Under the pieces are notes generated by a model. It did not search any database and was not told where the DNA came from. It saw nothing but the letters and a program-made list of their open reading frames with translations. Shown here piece after piece: positions 8,525 to 16,729 of a stretch of DNA of 64,000 nucleotides (position 1 is its first letter; each line of letters opens with the position of its first letter). The stretch lies in contig NZ_VFMM01000001.1 of the NCBI RefSeq assembly GCF_006715085.1, positions 1,860,001 through 1,924,000 on the forward strand. Direction: 5' to 3'. Origin of the DNA: Kribbella jejuensis (GTDB lineage: Bacteria > Actinomycetota > Actinomycetes > Propionibacteriales > Kribbellaceae). Made by a program: the position numbers and the translations under genes.

Positions 8525-8543
8525 GTAGGCAAGCCTTACCCAA
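8525..8543. promoter_or_regulatory. IdeR-box-like site between ideR and photolyase gene
   Basis: GTAGGCAAGCCTTACCCAA matches 13 of 19 positions of the DtxR/IdeR consensus TTAGGTTAGGCTAACCTAA. It lies 20 bases upstream of the ideR start and 22 upstream of the photolyase start, so it could govern either or both. The match count was made by eye. Confidence 0.5.
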
Positions 8544-8565
8544 TTGCCGCGGGTACCGGCGGAGG

Positions 8566-9849
8566 ATGAGTCCGGTGACAGCAGTGATGTGGTTCCGGCG
8601 TGACCTGCGCCTGGCCGACAACCCGGCCCTGCTCGACGCGGCCGCCTCCGGCCGGGTCCTGGGGCTGTTCGTCGTGGATCCGTTGCTGTGGGGACGATCC
8701 GGCGATCCGCGGCGCGAGCACCTGGCCGCATCGTTGCGCAGTCTGTCGGACTCGATGGGCGGGCGATTGGTCGTACGGCGAGGTGATCCTGCGGCGGTCG
8801 TACCGGCTGTTGCGGACGAGGTGGGGGCGTCCAGTGTGCACATCAGCGCGGACTATGCGCCGTACGGACAGAAACGCGACGAACAGGTTGAAGCGGCCTT
8901 GACGTGCCCGTTGGTGCGGACCGGTTCGCCGTACGCCGTCGCACCGGGGCGGATCCGCAACCAGCAGGGCCGGCCGTACCAGGTCTTCACGCCGTATTTC
9001 AAAGCCTGGCTGGCGCACGGGTGGCGGCAACCGGTTGCAGCGCCGGCCGAGGTGACGTGGGTGAAGGCGGCGAGTGACGAACTGCCGCCGGCGAGTGTCG
9101 TTGCGGGTGAGCAGGCGGCGCTGCGGCAATGGCAGGCGTACGACGTGTCGGCGTACGAGGACGAGCGGGACCGGCCCGATCTGGACAGCACGTCGCGGAT
9201 GTCGGTCCCGTTGAAGTACGGCGAGATCCACCCGCGGACGATACTCGCGGGCCTGCGCAGCGACGCCTTCCGGCGTGAGCTGGCGTGGCGCGAGTTCTGC
9301 GCGGACCTGCTCGCGCGGTACCCGCAGGCGGCGTGGAAACCGCTGCGGCCCGAGTTCGAGAACATGCGGTACGACGAACCAGGCGAACTGTTCGACGCGT
9401 GGTGCGCCGGGCGGACCGGATTCCCGTTCGTCGACGCGGGCATGCGGCAGCTCGCGGAGACCGGATTCATGCACAACCGGGTACGAATGGTCGTCGCGTC
9501 GTTCCTGGTGAAGGACCTGCACGTGCACTGGAAGTACGGCGCGCGCTGGTTCATGCGTTCGCTGCGCGACGGCGACCTCGCCTCGAACTCGTTGAACTGG
9601 CAGTGGGTGGCCGGCTGCGGCGCGGACGCCGCGCCGTACTTCCGGATCTTCAACCCGGTCGCGCAGGGGCTCAAGTTCGACCCGCAGGGCGAGTACGTCC
9701 GGCGCTGGGTTCCGGAGCTGCGGCACCTCCGCGGCAAAACCGCGCACGAGCCGTGGAAGCACGGCGCCGGCACTTATCCGGCCCCCGTCGTCGACCACGC
9801 CGAGGCCCGGCGCGAGGCGCTGCGGAGGTACGACGCGATCCGCTCTTGA
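8566..9849 (+). CDS. phrB: Deoxyribodipyrimidine photolyase (class I CPD type)
   Basis: A 427-residue flavoprotein that repairs UV-induced pyrimidine dimers with blue light. The N-terminal antenna-binding domain begins AVMWFRRDLRLADNPAL. The C-terminal FAD domain has the hallmarks WREFCADLL, GRTGFPFVDAGMRQL, MHNRVRMVVASFLVKDL and NWQWVAGCGADAAPYFRIFNP. ATG 8566 immediately follows GGAGG; an in-frame GTG at 8575 has better spacing and may be the real start. It is divergent from ideR. Confidence 0.92.
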   Translation: MSPVTAVMWFRRDLRLADNPALLDAAASGRVLGLFVVDPLLWGRSGDPRREHLAASLRSLSDSMGGRLVVRRGDPAAVVPAVADEVGASSVHISADYAPYGQKRDEQVEAALTCPLVRTGSPYAVAPGRIRNQQGRPYQVFTPYFKAWLAHGWRQPVAAPAEVTWVKAASDELPPASVVAGEQAALRQWQAYDVSAYEDERDRPDLDSTSRMSVPLKYGEIHPRTILAGLRSDAFRRELAWREFCADLLARYPQAAWKPLRPEFENMRYDEPGELFDAWCAGRTGFPFVDAGMRQLAETGFMHNRVRMVVASFLVKDLHVHWKYGARWFMRSLRDGDLASNSLNWQWVAGCGADAAPYFRIFNPVAQGLKFDPQGEYVRRWVPELRHLRGKTAHEPWKHGAGTYPAPVVDHAEARREALRRYDAIRS

Positions 9850-9879
9850 CGGCCCGTTGTTCCATAGCTCTATAGTGCT

Positions 9880-9904
9880 AGTTACCTAGATGAATGAGGT
9901 AACT
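9880..9904. promoter_or_regulatory. Inverted repeat, candidate GntR operator
   Basis: AGTTACC (9880-9886) and GGTAACT (9898-9904) are perfect 7-bp inverted repeats 11 bases apart, directly before the GntR start codon and overlapping its ribosome-binding site. A TATAGT hexamer lies just upstream (9871-9876). Autorepression by the YtrA-type regulator is a reasonable inference. Confidence 0.5.
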
Positions 9905-9905
9905 G

Positions 9906-10301
9906 ATGATCGAGTTCCATCTGGACGGCCGGTCGGGGGTCTCGCCGTACCAGCAGATCGTTCAGCAGGTCCGGAACGCCTTGCGGCTCGGACTGCTGCG
10001 TGAGGGGGACCAGTTGCCGACCGTGAAGGACGTCGTCGCGGCGCTGGCGATCAACCCGAACACCGTGCTCAAGGCGTACCGCGAGCTCGAGCACGAAGGC
10101 CTGGTCCAGGCTCGCCCCGGGCGCGGCACGTTCGTCACCCGGACCCTCACCGACCACTCGCTGGCCGCCCACGGCCCGCTCCGCCAGGACCTGCGCCGCT
10201 GGCTGGCCAAGGCCCGCAAGGCAGGCCTCGACGACGAGAGCATCGAGGCGTTGTTCCTGACAACCTTTCGGTCCGCCTCTCAGGAGGAGCACATAGCATG
10301 A
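9906..10301 (+). CDS. GntR-family regulator, YtrA type
   Basis: A 131-residue winged-helix regulator: SPYQQIVQQVRNALRLGLL, then the recognition helix in ALAINPNTVLKAYRELEHEGL, with the wing GRGTFV. Like the regulator at 1.5 kb it belongs to the short YtrA subgroup and heads an ABC operon. Its stop overlaps the next start by four bases. An inverted repeat overlaps its translation start, which suggests autoregulation. Confidence 0.9.
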   Translation: MIEFHLDGRSGVSPYQQIVQQVRNALRLGLLREGDQLPTVKDVVAALAINPNTVLKAYRELEHEGLVQARPGRGTFVTRTLTDHSLAAHGPLRQDLRRWLAKARKAGLDDESIEALFLTTFRSASQEEHIA

Positions 10302-11176
10302 CGAGCGTTCTGCAGGCCCATGGGCTGGGGAAGAAGTACGGGCGGCGCTGGGCGCTGACCGATTGCGAGCTGGAGGTTCCGGCCGGGCACGTGGTCGGAC
10401 TGGTCGGGCCGAACGGGGCCGGCAAGAGCACGTTGCTGAACCTTGCCGTCGGCATGTTGTCGCCGAGTGCGGGATCCGTCGAGGTGCTCGGCGCCGCGGC
10501 CGGGACACAGCAGGCGAAGGTCGGGTACGTCGCGCAGGACACGCCGACGTACGGGCGGCTGACTGTGGCCGACCACCTGAAGCTCGGCGCGCGACTCAAC
10601 CCGGCCTGGGACGAATCCCTTGCCCAGCAACGGGTTCAGCACCTCAAGCTCGACCTGAAGCAGCGGGCCGGGCGGCTGTCCGGTGGCCAGCGGGCGCAGC
10701 TCGCGCTGACCCTCGGGCTGGCGAAACGGCCCGAGCTGCTGATCCTCGACGAGCCGGTGGCGGCGCTGGATCCGCTGGCCCGGCGCGAGTTCCTGCAGGA
10801 CCTGATGGAGGCGGTCGCCGAGCAGGAGCTGAGCGTCGTACTGTCCTCGCATCTGGTGTCCGATGTCGAGCGGGCGTGTGACTACCTGATCGTGCTGGTC
10901 GATTCGCGCGTTCAGGTGAGCGGCGAGATCGACACGTTGCTCGCGACGCACTTCCGGATCACCGGCCCGCGACGCGACCAGAAGGACCTGCCGCGCTACC
11001 AGCACGTCGTCACCGCGAGCCACACCGACCGGCAGTCGACGTACCTGATCCGGACCGAGCGGCCGATCCACGATCCGGCCTGGACGGTCAGCCAACTCAC
11101 GCTCGAGGACCTGGTGCTGGCCTACATGGGCCGCGACGTCCAGCCCGAGCGCCCGGTCCTGGAGGTGCAGCGATGA
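10298..11176 (+). CDS. ABC transporter ATP-binding protein
   Basis: A 292-residue ATPase with Walker A GPNGAGKST, Q-loop VAQDTPTYG, signature LSGGQRAQ, Walker B LLILDEP and the H-loop LSSHL. All nucleotide-binding motifs are intact. The last 80 residues form the extra C-terminal domain seen in drug and antibiotic exporters. Four-base overlaps join it to the regulator before and the permease after, so the three are co-translated. Confidence 0.93.
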   Translation: MTSVLQAHGLGKKYGRRWALTDCELEVPAGHVVGLVGPNGAGKSTLLNLAVGMLSPSAGSVEVLGAAAGTQQAKVGYVAQDTPTYGRLTVADHLKLGARLNPAWDESLAQQRVQHLKLDLKQRAGRLSGGQRAQLALTLGLAKRPELLILDEPVAALDPLARREFLQDLMEAVAEQELSVVLSSHLVSDVERACDYLIVLVDSRVQVSGEIDTLLATHFRITGPRRDQKDLPRYQHVVTASHTDRQSTYLIRTERPIHDPAWTVSQLTLEDLVLAYMGRDVQPERPVLEVQR

Positions 11177-12228
11177 TCTGGCTGACCTGGCGGCAGTTCC
11201 GCGTCCAGTTCCTGGTCGTGGCGACGGTGATTCTGGCCGCGCTGATCTTCCTCGCGTCGACGGGTCCTGGCCTACTCGACGACTACCACCGATCGACCAC
11301 TACCTTCATTCAGAACCTCGGGTACCAGCGGCTGAACCCCGTGCTGTACCAGGTCGGAATCGTGCTGCTGTACGCCGTACCGCCGGTGATCGGCGCGTTC
11401 TGGGGCGCGCCGTTGATCGCCCGCGAACTCGAGACCGGCACCCACCGGCTGGTGTGGAGCCAGAGCATCTCGCGGTGGCGCTGGCTGGCCACCAAGCTCG
11501 GCCTGACCGGGCTGGCCGCGATCGGCATCGCCGCGTTGCTCAGCTTCGCCGTCACCAAGTGGTCGGCCCCGATCGACGACGCGATCGCCGCGGGTCAGAA
11601 CTCGAACATCTACCTGCCACGGATGTTCCCGCTGCAGTTCGGCGCCCGCGGTCTGGTACCGGTCGGGTACGCCGCGTTCGCGTTCGCCTTCGGTGTCGCG
11701 ATAGGGCTCGTCATCCGCCGAACCGTGGTTGCCCTGGCGGTCACTCTGACGGTGGTGATCCTCGTGGAGATCCTGACGCCGTCGCTGATCCGGCCGCACC
11801 TGCTGGCGCCGACGCAGTCCTACGTCACGGTGACGCAGGACAACATCCGCGGCTTCGGGATGACTGGTCCGAACGGCTCGGTCACGCGAATAGAGGTGGC
11901 ATCCGGGGATGCGGGGGCCTGGAAGTTCTACGACCGGACCATCGACAAGAGCGGCAAGGCGGTGAGCTCGCTGCCGAGCTGGGTCGTCGACTGCGCGCCG
12001 ACCGCGCCGCCGCCGGGGAACGGCACCGTGTCCTCGCAAGCTCAGGCGTCGCCCAAGGCTGCTGCCTGCTACCAGCGGCTGGCCGATGAAGGTTACCGCC
12101 AGCACCTGAAGTACTTCACGGCAAGCCGCTTCTGGGATCTGCAGTTGCGGGAGTTCGGGGTCTTCTTCGCGGTCGCGTTGCTGCTCGCCGGGTTCAGTTT
12201 CTGGCGGATCCGGCGCGACCTGTCCTGA
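11173..12228 (+). CDS. ABC transporter permease
   Basis: A 351-residue membrane subunit with hydrophobic segments near residues 11-31, 58-78, 105-125, 160-182, 190-210 and 325-345. A large extracytoplasmic domain (about residues 215-320) with two Cys residues lies before the last helix. It starts four bases inside the ATPase gene and makes the export channel of the GntR/ATPase/permease operon. Its 3' end overlaps the convergent amino-acid permease gene by 35 bp, so the two mRNAs would be antisense there. Confidence 0.85.
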   Translation: MIWLTWRQFRVQFLVVATVILAALIFLASTGPGLLDDYHRSTTTFIQNLGYQRLNPVLYQVGIVLLYAVPPVIGAFWGAPLIARELETGTHRLVWSQSISRWRWLATKLGLTGLAAIGIAALLSFAVTKWSAPIDDAIAAGQNSNIYLPRMFPLQFGARGLVPVGYAAFAFAFGVAIGLVIRRTVVALAVTLTVVILVEILTPSLIRPHLLAPTQSYVTVTQDNIRGFGMTGPNGSVTRIEVASGDAGAWKFYDRTIDKSGKAVSSLPSWVVDCAPTAPPPGNGTVSSQAQASPKAAACYQRLADEGYRQHLKYFTASRFWDLQLREFGVFFAVALLLAGFSFWRIRRDLS

Positions 12229-13468
12229 ACCGCCGTACCAGCAGGCCGGCTGCCAGGACTGCTGCGGCGACCACGGCTGACGTCCACGGGAGGGTGACCG
12301 CGAGGACGACGCAGCCGGTCAGGCCGAGGACGTTGACCGCGCGCGGCCAGCGGCGTTGGTCGGCCGGTTGGGTGAACGCGGAGGCGTTGGCGATCGCGTA
12401 GTACAGCAGTACACCGAAGGACGAGAAACCGATCACTCCTCGGAGATCGGTGCTGAGGACCAGGACCCCGACCACCACGGCGAGCGCGAGCTCGGCGTGG
12501 TGCGGGACCTGGAAGCGGGGATGTACGGCGGCCAGCCAGGACGGCAGGTCGCGGTTGCGGGCCATCGCGAGCGTCGTACGGCCGATGCCGGCGATCAACG
12601 CGAGCAACGCGCCCAGACTGGCCAGGGCGGCGCCGATCCGGACGACCGGTACCGCCCAGGCCGCACCGACGGCGTCGACCGCGGACGCGAGGGGCGCCGC
12701 GGTCGACGCGGGGTCGCTCGTCCTCAGTAGCGCGAAGGCGACGGCGAGGTAGATGCCGATGGCAATCACCAGCGCGATGCCGATGGCGCGCGGGATGGTG
12801 CGAGCCGGTTCGCGTACCTCCTCGCCCATGGTCGCGATCCGCGCGTAGCCGGCGAACGCGAAGAACAGCAGCCCGGCGGACTGCAGCACGCCGTACGCCG
12901 AGGTGCTCGCTGTGCTGTGGTGGGTTGGGTGGCTCGAATACAAGACGATCAACACGATCGCCAGCACCACCAGGGTGCAGGTGACAAGCACTCTGGTGAG
13001 CCGGGCCGTCCTGGTGACACCGCGGTAATTGACCCCCGCCAACACCACCACCGCCACCAGCGCGACCACCCGCTGAACCCAGTGGTTGGGCACCACGTAC
13101 GTGGCGAACGTCAACGCCATCGCTGCACACGAGGCCGTCTTCCCGATGACAAAACACCAGCCGGCCGCAAACCCCCACCACTCCCCCAGGCGCTCCCGCC
13201 CGTAAACGTACGTCCCACCCGACACCGGATAAACCGCCGCCAACTGAGCCGAAGCCACCGCATTGCAATAAGCAACAACCGCAGCGATGACGAGCCCCAC
13301 CAGCAGCCCGGACCCCGCCGCCCGAGCCGCAGGCGACCAAACAGCAAACACCCCAGCCCCCACCATCGACCCCAGTCCGATGACCACCGCATCCCCCACC
13401 CCCAACCGCCGAGCCAGCCCACCCCCGGCTGAGGAGGACTGGTCGGCTCCGACCTCAGGTGCGGTCAT
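12194..13468 (-). CDS. APC-family amino acid permease
   Basis: A 424-residue transporter with about twelve membrane helices. The first helix has the APC substrate-binding motif IGLGSMVGAGVF, followed by YPVSGGTYVYGRERLG and the amphipathic FAFAGYARIATMGEEVREP typical of cationic or neutral amino-acid permeases. It moves amino acids across the inner membrane with protons or by exchange; the substrate is not evident. The ATG at 13468 lies two bases after the stop of the HIT-like gene (TGAGATG), which favours it over the open upstream frame. Confidence 0.88.
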   Translation of the reverse strand: MTAPEVGADQSSSAGGGLARRLGVGDAVVIGLGSMVGAGVFAVWSPAARAAGSGLLVGLVIAAVVAYCNAVASAQLAAVYPVSGGTYVYGRERLGEWWGFAAGWCFVIGKTASCAAMALTFATYVVPNHWVQRVVALVAVVVLAGVNYRGVTRTARLTRVLVTCTLVVLAIVLIVLYSSHPTHHSTASTSAYGVLQSAGLLFFAFAGYARIATMGEEVREPARTIPRAIGIALVIAIGIYLAVAFALLRTSDPASTAAPLASAVDAVGAAWAVPVVRIGAALASLGALLALIAGIGRTTLAMARNRDLPSWLAAVHPRFQVPHHAELALAVVVGVLVLSTDLRGVIGFSSFGVLLYYAIANASAFTQPADQRRWPRAVNVLGLTGCVVLAVTLPWTSAVVAAAVLAAGLLVRRFRTGRAGSARN

Positions 13469-13469
13469 C

Positions 13470-13994
13470 TCAGTTGGTTTCTGCCAGGGCCTGGGCGATT
13501 TTCGCTTCGGCATTGGCTACGGCCTCCTTGGGGGCTTCGGGTAGGACGTTGGCCCAGAGGGCCAGCATCTCGCGTTTGGCTTCGAGCATGCCGAGCGGGC
13601 GGGGGAAGAACCAGATGTGGAAATGCGCGGAGCCGTCACCCCACCGGTAGACGTGGACCCGCGCGATGTCACCCAACCCGAGGATGGCTCGCTCGATCCG
13701 GGCGACCACCGGGGCGTAGCTGTGCAGCAGGTGGTCCGGCAGGTCGGCGAACGAGTCGTGGTGCGCCCGGCTGGCGAGCCACACCACCCCGGGGATGGTG
13801 ACGCCGGTCGCGCGGCACAGCGCCCAGTTGTCGTCGTACCAGATCGGCTTCTCGTGGTCGGAGTGTTCGAAGTCGGCCAGCCAGTCACACAGGCCGCAAG
13901 GGGCGCCACCGGGCTCGCCGGCGCGCGGCGGTTCGGGGATCACCCGGGGCTGCGGTGCGAGGGCGACGAGCGGTTCGGCGTACGGAAGAGTCAT
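13470..13994 (-). CDS. HIT-like protein
   Basis: About 174 residues related to histidine-triad hydrolases. A CGLCDW knuckle and the stretch IWYDDNWALCRATG precede the active-site-like segment GSAHFHIWFFPRP, where two of the three triad histidines are present but the third position is phenylalanine. It may therefore be a nucleotide-binding protein or a weak hydrolase. ATG 13994 is chosen because CAGGAG precedes it at seven bases. It is followed at two bases by the amino-acid permease gene, which implies co-transcription. Confidence 0.72.
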   Translation of the reverse strand: MTLPYAEPLVALAPQPRVIPEPPRAGEPGGAPCGLCDWLADFEHSDHEKPIWYDDNWALCRATGVTIPGVVWLASRAHHDSFADLPDHLLHSYAPVVARIERAILGLGDIARVHVYRWGDGSAHFHIWFFPRPLGMLEAKREMLALWANVLPEAPKEAVANAEAKIAQALAETN

Positions 13995-14031
13995 GGTGAT
14001 CTCCTGCGCAAAGACGACGATGATGCGATCA

Positions 14032-14074
14032 GTGAAACATGCCTGTTGCAGGAAATGCAACAGGCATGTTTCAC
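14032..14074. terminator. Perfect 19-bp inverted repeat behind TetR gene
   Basis: The arm GTGAAACATGCCTGTTGCA at 14032-14050 and its exact reverse complement at 14056-14074 enclose a 5-base loop, GGAAA. The hairpin overlaps the TetR stop codon and lies ahead of the HIT-like gene on the same strand. There is no T-run after it, so it may act as a factor-assisted terminator, a processing site or a protein target. Such a perfect stem is unusual for the region. Confidence 0.55.
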
Positions 14075-14643
14075 GCCTCGACGACTCCGCGCAGCACCAG
14101 ATCGAGGGTCAGCCGCCGCGCCCGCGACCGCGACCAGTGGTGCCGCCCGCGCATGTGGACGTACGTGAACGCCGCCGACACCAGCAACACCTCCGCGACG
14201 TCGCTGATCCGCCCGTGCGGATGCAACGTCCCGTCCGCCTCGCCTTCGCGCAGGAACCGCTCGAAGGGATCCAGGAACGACACCGGCCCGTTCCGCGCCT
14301 GCTCCTGGTGGAAGACCAGATCCGACGACAACATCAACGGCAGATGCCGATCGATCACGTCGAACAGCGCCTCGAGCGTGCGGATCAGCCCTTCCCGCCC
14401 GGTACCGGAGCCGGCCAGCACCGGCCACATCGTGTCCCGGTAGTCGTCGGCCAGCGCGTCCAGCAGCGAACTCAGCAACGACTCGACCGTCAGCCCCTGC
14501 CGCCACAGTGTGACCCGGGACCGCCCGACCTTCTCCGCGACGCGCTCCAGCGTCACGCCGGCCCAGCCGTGCTCGGACAGTACGGCGATGGTCGCCGTAC
14601 GCAGCGTCTCGTCCACCCGCGACCCCTTGCCCTTGTGCAACAT
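14071..14643 (-). CDS. TetR-family transcriptional regulator
   Basis: A 190-residue TetR protein. The N-terminal HTH comprises ATIAVLSEHGWAGVTLERVAEKV and GRSRVTLWRQG; the ligand-binding half is variable. The ATG at 14643 gives the normal family length. The start codon lies inside an inverted repeat (TGCAAC/GTTGCA) that could be its own operator. A small divergent gene begins 49 bases away and is the likeliest partner in regulation. Confidence 0.85.
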   Translation of the reverse strand: MLHKGKGSRVDETLRTATIAVLSEHGWAGVTLERVAEKVGRSRVTLWRQGLTVESLLSSLLDALADDYRDTMWPVLAGSGTGREGLIRTLEALFDVIDRHLPLMLSSDLVFHQEQARNGPVSFLDPFERFLREGEADGTLHPHGRISDVAEVLLVSAAFTYVHMRGRHHWSRSRARRLTLDLVLRGVVEA

Positions 14644-14653
14644 GGTCGTTGCA
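14636..14653. promoter_or_regulatory. Inverted repeat overlapping TetR start, candidate operator
   Basis: TGCAAC and GTTGCA are 6-bp inverted repeats six bases apart that cover the TetR start codon. The same TGCAAC/GTTGCA words appear, in the opposite arrangement, at the tip of the perfect hairpin at the other end of the gene. Confidence 0.4.
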
Positions 14654-14691
14654 TTGCACCATGACTGTACCAACAGCGAGGAGGGCCGGGC

Positions 14692-14973
14692 GTGGACGTC
14701 CCAGGTCGGGGTGGCGCGGGCAAGGATCGGACCGAGCTCCGGGTGCAGCTCACCGCTCAGGAACGCACCGGGCTGACGGCGCTCGCCGCCGGGCTGCGTG
14801 GTGTGGCCGAGTCCGACCTCTCCGAAGAGGACGCCCTGGTCGCGGCGCTCGAGCTGGCGCTGACCCGGCTGATCGACGACTTCGAAGTACCGGACCCGGT
14901 CGCCCGGGAGGAGGTCCAGCGGGCGCGCGACGACCTCCGCGCGCACTGGATCCGCGGCGCGGCGACGCTCTAG
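14692..14973 (+). CDS. Small hypothetical protein
   Basis: A 93-residue protein starting with GTG behind a good AGGAGG ribosome-binding site. It is acidic, mostly helical in appearance (LTALAAGLRGVAESDLSEEDALVAALELAL) and has no membrane segment. I do not recognise a family. It is divergent from the TetR gene, and its stop overlaps the convergent aldolase stop by four bases. Confidence 0.65.
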   Translation: MDVPGRGGAGKDRTELRVQLTAQERTGLTALAAGLRGVAESDLSEEDALVAALELALTRLIDDFEVPDPVAREEVQRARDDLRAHWIRGAATL

Positions 14974-15806
14974 ACAGCCTTCAGCACTCCGAGCAGCCGA
15001 GCGACCTCGGCGGCTACCGCGTCACGCGCGGGGCCCAGGTACTTGCGGGTGTCCACCAGCTTGGGGTTGTCCGCCAGGACTTCGCGGACGACCCCGGTGA
15101 AGACGTTGTTGAGGTGCGTCGCGATGTTCACCTTGGTCATGCCGGCCTCGACTGCCCGGGTGAGATCGGCATCGGCGACGCCGGACGAACCATGCAGCAC
15201 CAGCGGAACCGGGACGATTTCCTTCAACTGTGTGATCAGGTCGAAGTCCAGGGTCGCGGTTCGTTCGGTCATGGCGTGCGAGGAGCCCACCGCGACTGCC
15301 AGCGCGTCGACGCCGGTGGCCTCGGCGAACGCGAGCGCCTCGTCCGGGCGGGTGCGGGCGCCGGGGGCGTGGACGCCGTCCTTGCCGCCGACCTCACCGA
15401 TCTCGGCCTCGACGAACACGCCGTGGTCGTGGCAGAACGCCGTCACCTCGGTCGTCGCCGCGACGTTGTCGGCGTACTCGAGCTTCGACGCGTCGTACAT
15501 CACCGAGGTGAAGCCGAGCGACACCGCCTCGGTCACCAGGCCGCGGTCCATCGCATGGTCCAGGTGGACGACGACCGGCACCTTCGCGTCGGCCGCGGCG
15601 GCCAGCGTCGCGACTCCGATCGGCTTGAGCGCGCCGTGGTACTTCACCGCGTTCTCACTGATCTGCAGGATCACCGGCGCACCGGCCTGCTCAGCGCCCG
15701 CGATCAACGCCGTCGCGTGCTCCAACTGGATCACGTTGAACGCGCCGACCCCACGACCGGCCTTGGCCGCAGTCAGAACCACCTCGGCACCGGACACCAA
15801 CGGCAT
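14970..15806 (-). CDS. Class II fructose/tagatose-bisphosphate aldolase
   Basis: A 278-residue zinc aldolase of the GatY/KbaY/AgaY group, which cleaves tagatose-1,6- or fructose-1,6-bisphosphate to triose phosphates. Family marks are GAFNVIQLEHATALI, VVHLDHAMD with the catalytic Asp and a zinc His, VEAEIGEVGGKDG, and LVLHGSSGV with another zinc His. AGGAG lies six bases before the ATG at 15806. It is last in the operon ROK kinase, deacetylase, PfkB kinase, aldolase, which makes tagatose-1,6-bisphosphate the likely substrate. Confidence 0.88.
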   Translation of the reverse strand: MPLVSGAEVVLTAAKAGRGVGAFNVIQLEHATALIAGAEQAGAPVILQISENAVKYHGALKPIGVATLAAAADAKVPVVVHLDHAMDRGLVTEAVSLGFTSVMYDASKLEYADNVAATTEVTAFCHDHGVFVEAEIGEVGGKDGVHAPGARTRPDEALAFAEATGVDALAVAVGSSHAMTERTATLDFDLITQLKEIVPVPLVLHGSSGVADADLTRAVEAGMTKVNIATHLNNVFTGVVREVLADNPKLVDTRKYLGPARDAVAAEVARLLGVLKAV

Positions 15807-15814
15807 GAGTTCTC

Positions 15815-16729
15815 CTAATTCACAATTACTTGCGGCTGCCACCGACGGTAGGCAGCCAGATCGATGTCTCCGGCAACGGGCGTCAATACAGCGGCCGCGG
15901 ACGCCGCGACAGCAGACTTGAGTACGAGGGACCAGTCCGGCTCCGGCGCTTCCGCGACAGCGGCCGCGACCACCGCCGTACACGCATCCCCCGCACCAGT
16001 GGGGTTTCCGCGCACCGTCTCGACCGGCAGTGCCCGCCAGACGCCCTTCTTGCTCGCGGCAACCATCCCGCGCGGCCCGTCGGTGATCACGGCCGCGGTC
16101 GCCCCGAGCGCGACCAGCTCCGACGCGCCGTCCTCGACCTCCACATCACCCACAGCGGCACGCAATTCGGCAGCATTCGCCCGCACCACCGCACCCGCTC
16201 CGGCGGCGGCCTTCAAGGCCTCTCCCCCGACGTCGATCACCGACAGTACGTCGTGATGCCGCGCGCGCACCGCGAGCTCCGCATAAGCGTCAGCCGGAAT
16301 CCCCGGCGGCAGACTGCCCGAACACGCGAGCACTCCGAGCCGCCCCCAAGGCATCCGGTCCCCGAACGCCCGCCACTCGTCCGGCGACACCGCCGGACCG
16401 GCCTCGTTGAAGATCGTCGCGTCCCCGTCCACATCGTTGACGATGGCAACGGTACGGCGGGTCTCACCGGCGATCGGGGTGAGCAGCGCGGTCAGGCCCG
16501 CGTCGAACAGCTCCTCCGCGACCAGCTCACCGGTCACGCCACCGACGAAGCCCAGCACCAGCGCGTGGTGCCCGAGCGTCGCGGCGACCCGCGCCACGTT
16601 CACGCCCTTACCGCCGGCCCGCCGCCGGATCCGGTCGACGCGGTGACTGCCGCCGACCCGCAGTTCGTCGACCTCGTACGTCACGTCCAGCGCGAGGTTG
16701 AGCGTGACGGTTCCGATCAATCCAGCCAC
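15815..16729 (-). CDS. PfkB-family 1-phosphofructokinase/tagatose-6-phosphate kinase
   Basis: A 304-residue sugar-phosphate kinase of the LacC/FruK type. It has the N-terminal TVTLNLALDVTYEVDEL, the substrate-binding GGKGVNVAR, and the PfkB signature with catalytic base NPTGAGDACTA. Such enzymes phosphorylate tagatose-6-phosphate or fructose-1-phosphate with ATP. The GTG start overlaps the deacetylase gene by 13 bases and the aldolase follows eight bases after the stop. The neighbours suggest that it makes tagatose-1,6-bisphosphate. Confidence 0.87.
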   Translation of the reverse strand: MAGLIGTVTLNLALDVTYEVDELRVGGSHRVDRIRRRAGGKGVNVARVAATLGHHALVLGFVGGVTGELVAEELFDAGLTALLTPIAGETRRTVAIVNDVDGDATIFNEAGPAVSPDEWRAFGDRMPWGRLGVLACSGSLPPGIPADAYAELAVRARHHDVLSVIDVGGEALKAAAGAGAVVRANAAELRAAVGDVEVEDGASELVALGATAAVITDGPRGMVAASKKGVWRALPVETVRGNPTGAGDACTAVVAAAVAEAPEPDWSLVLKSAVAASAAAVLTPVAGDIDLAAYRRWQPQVIVN

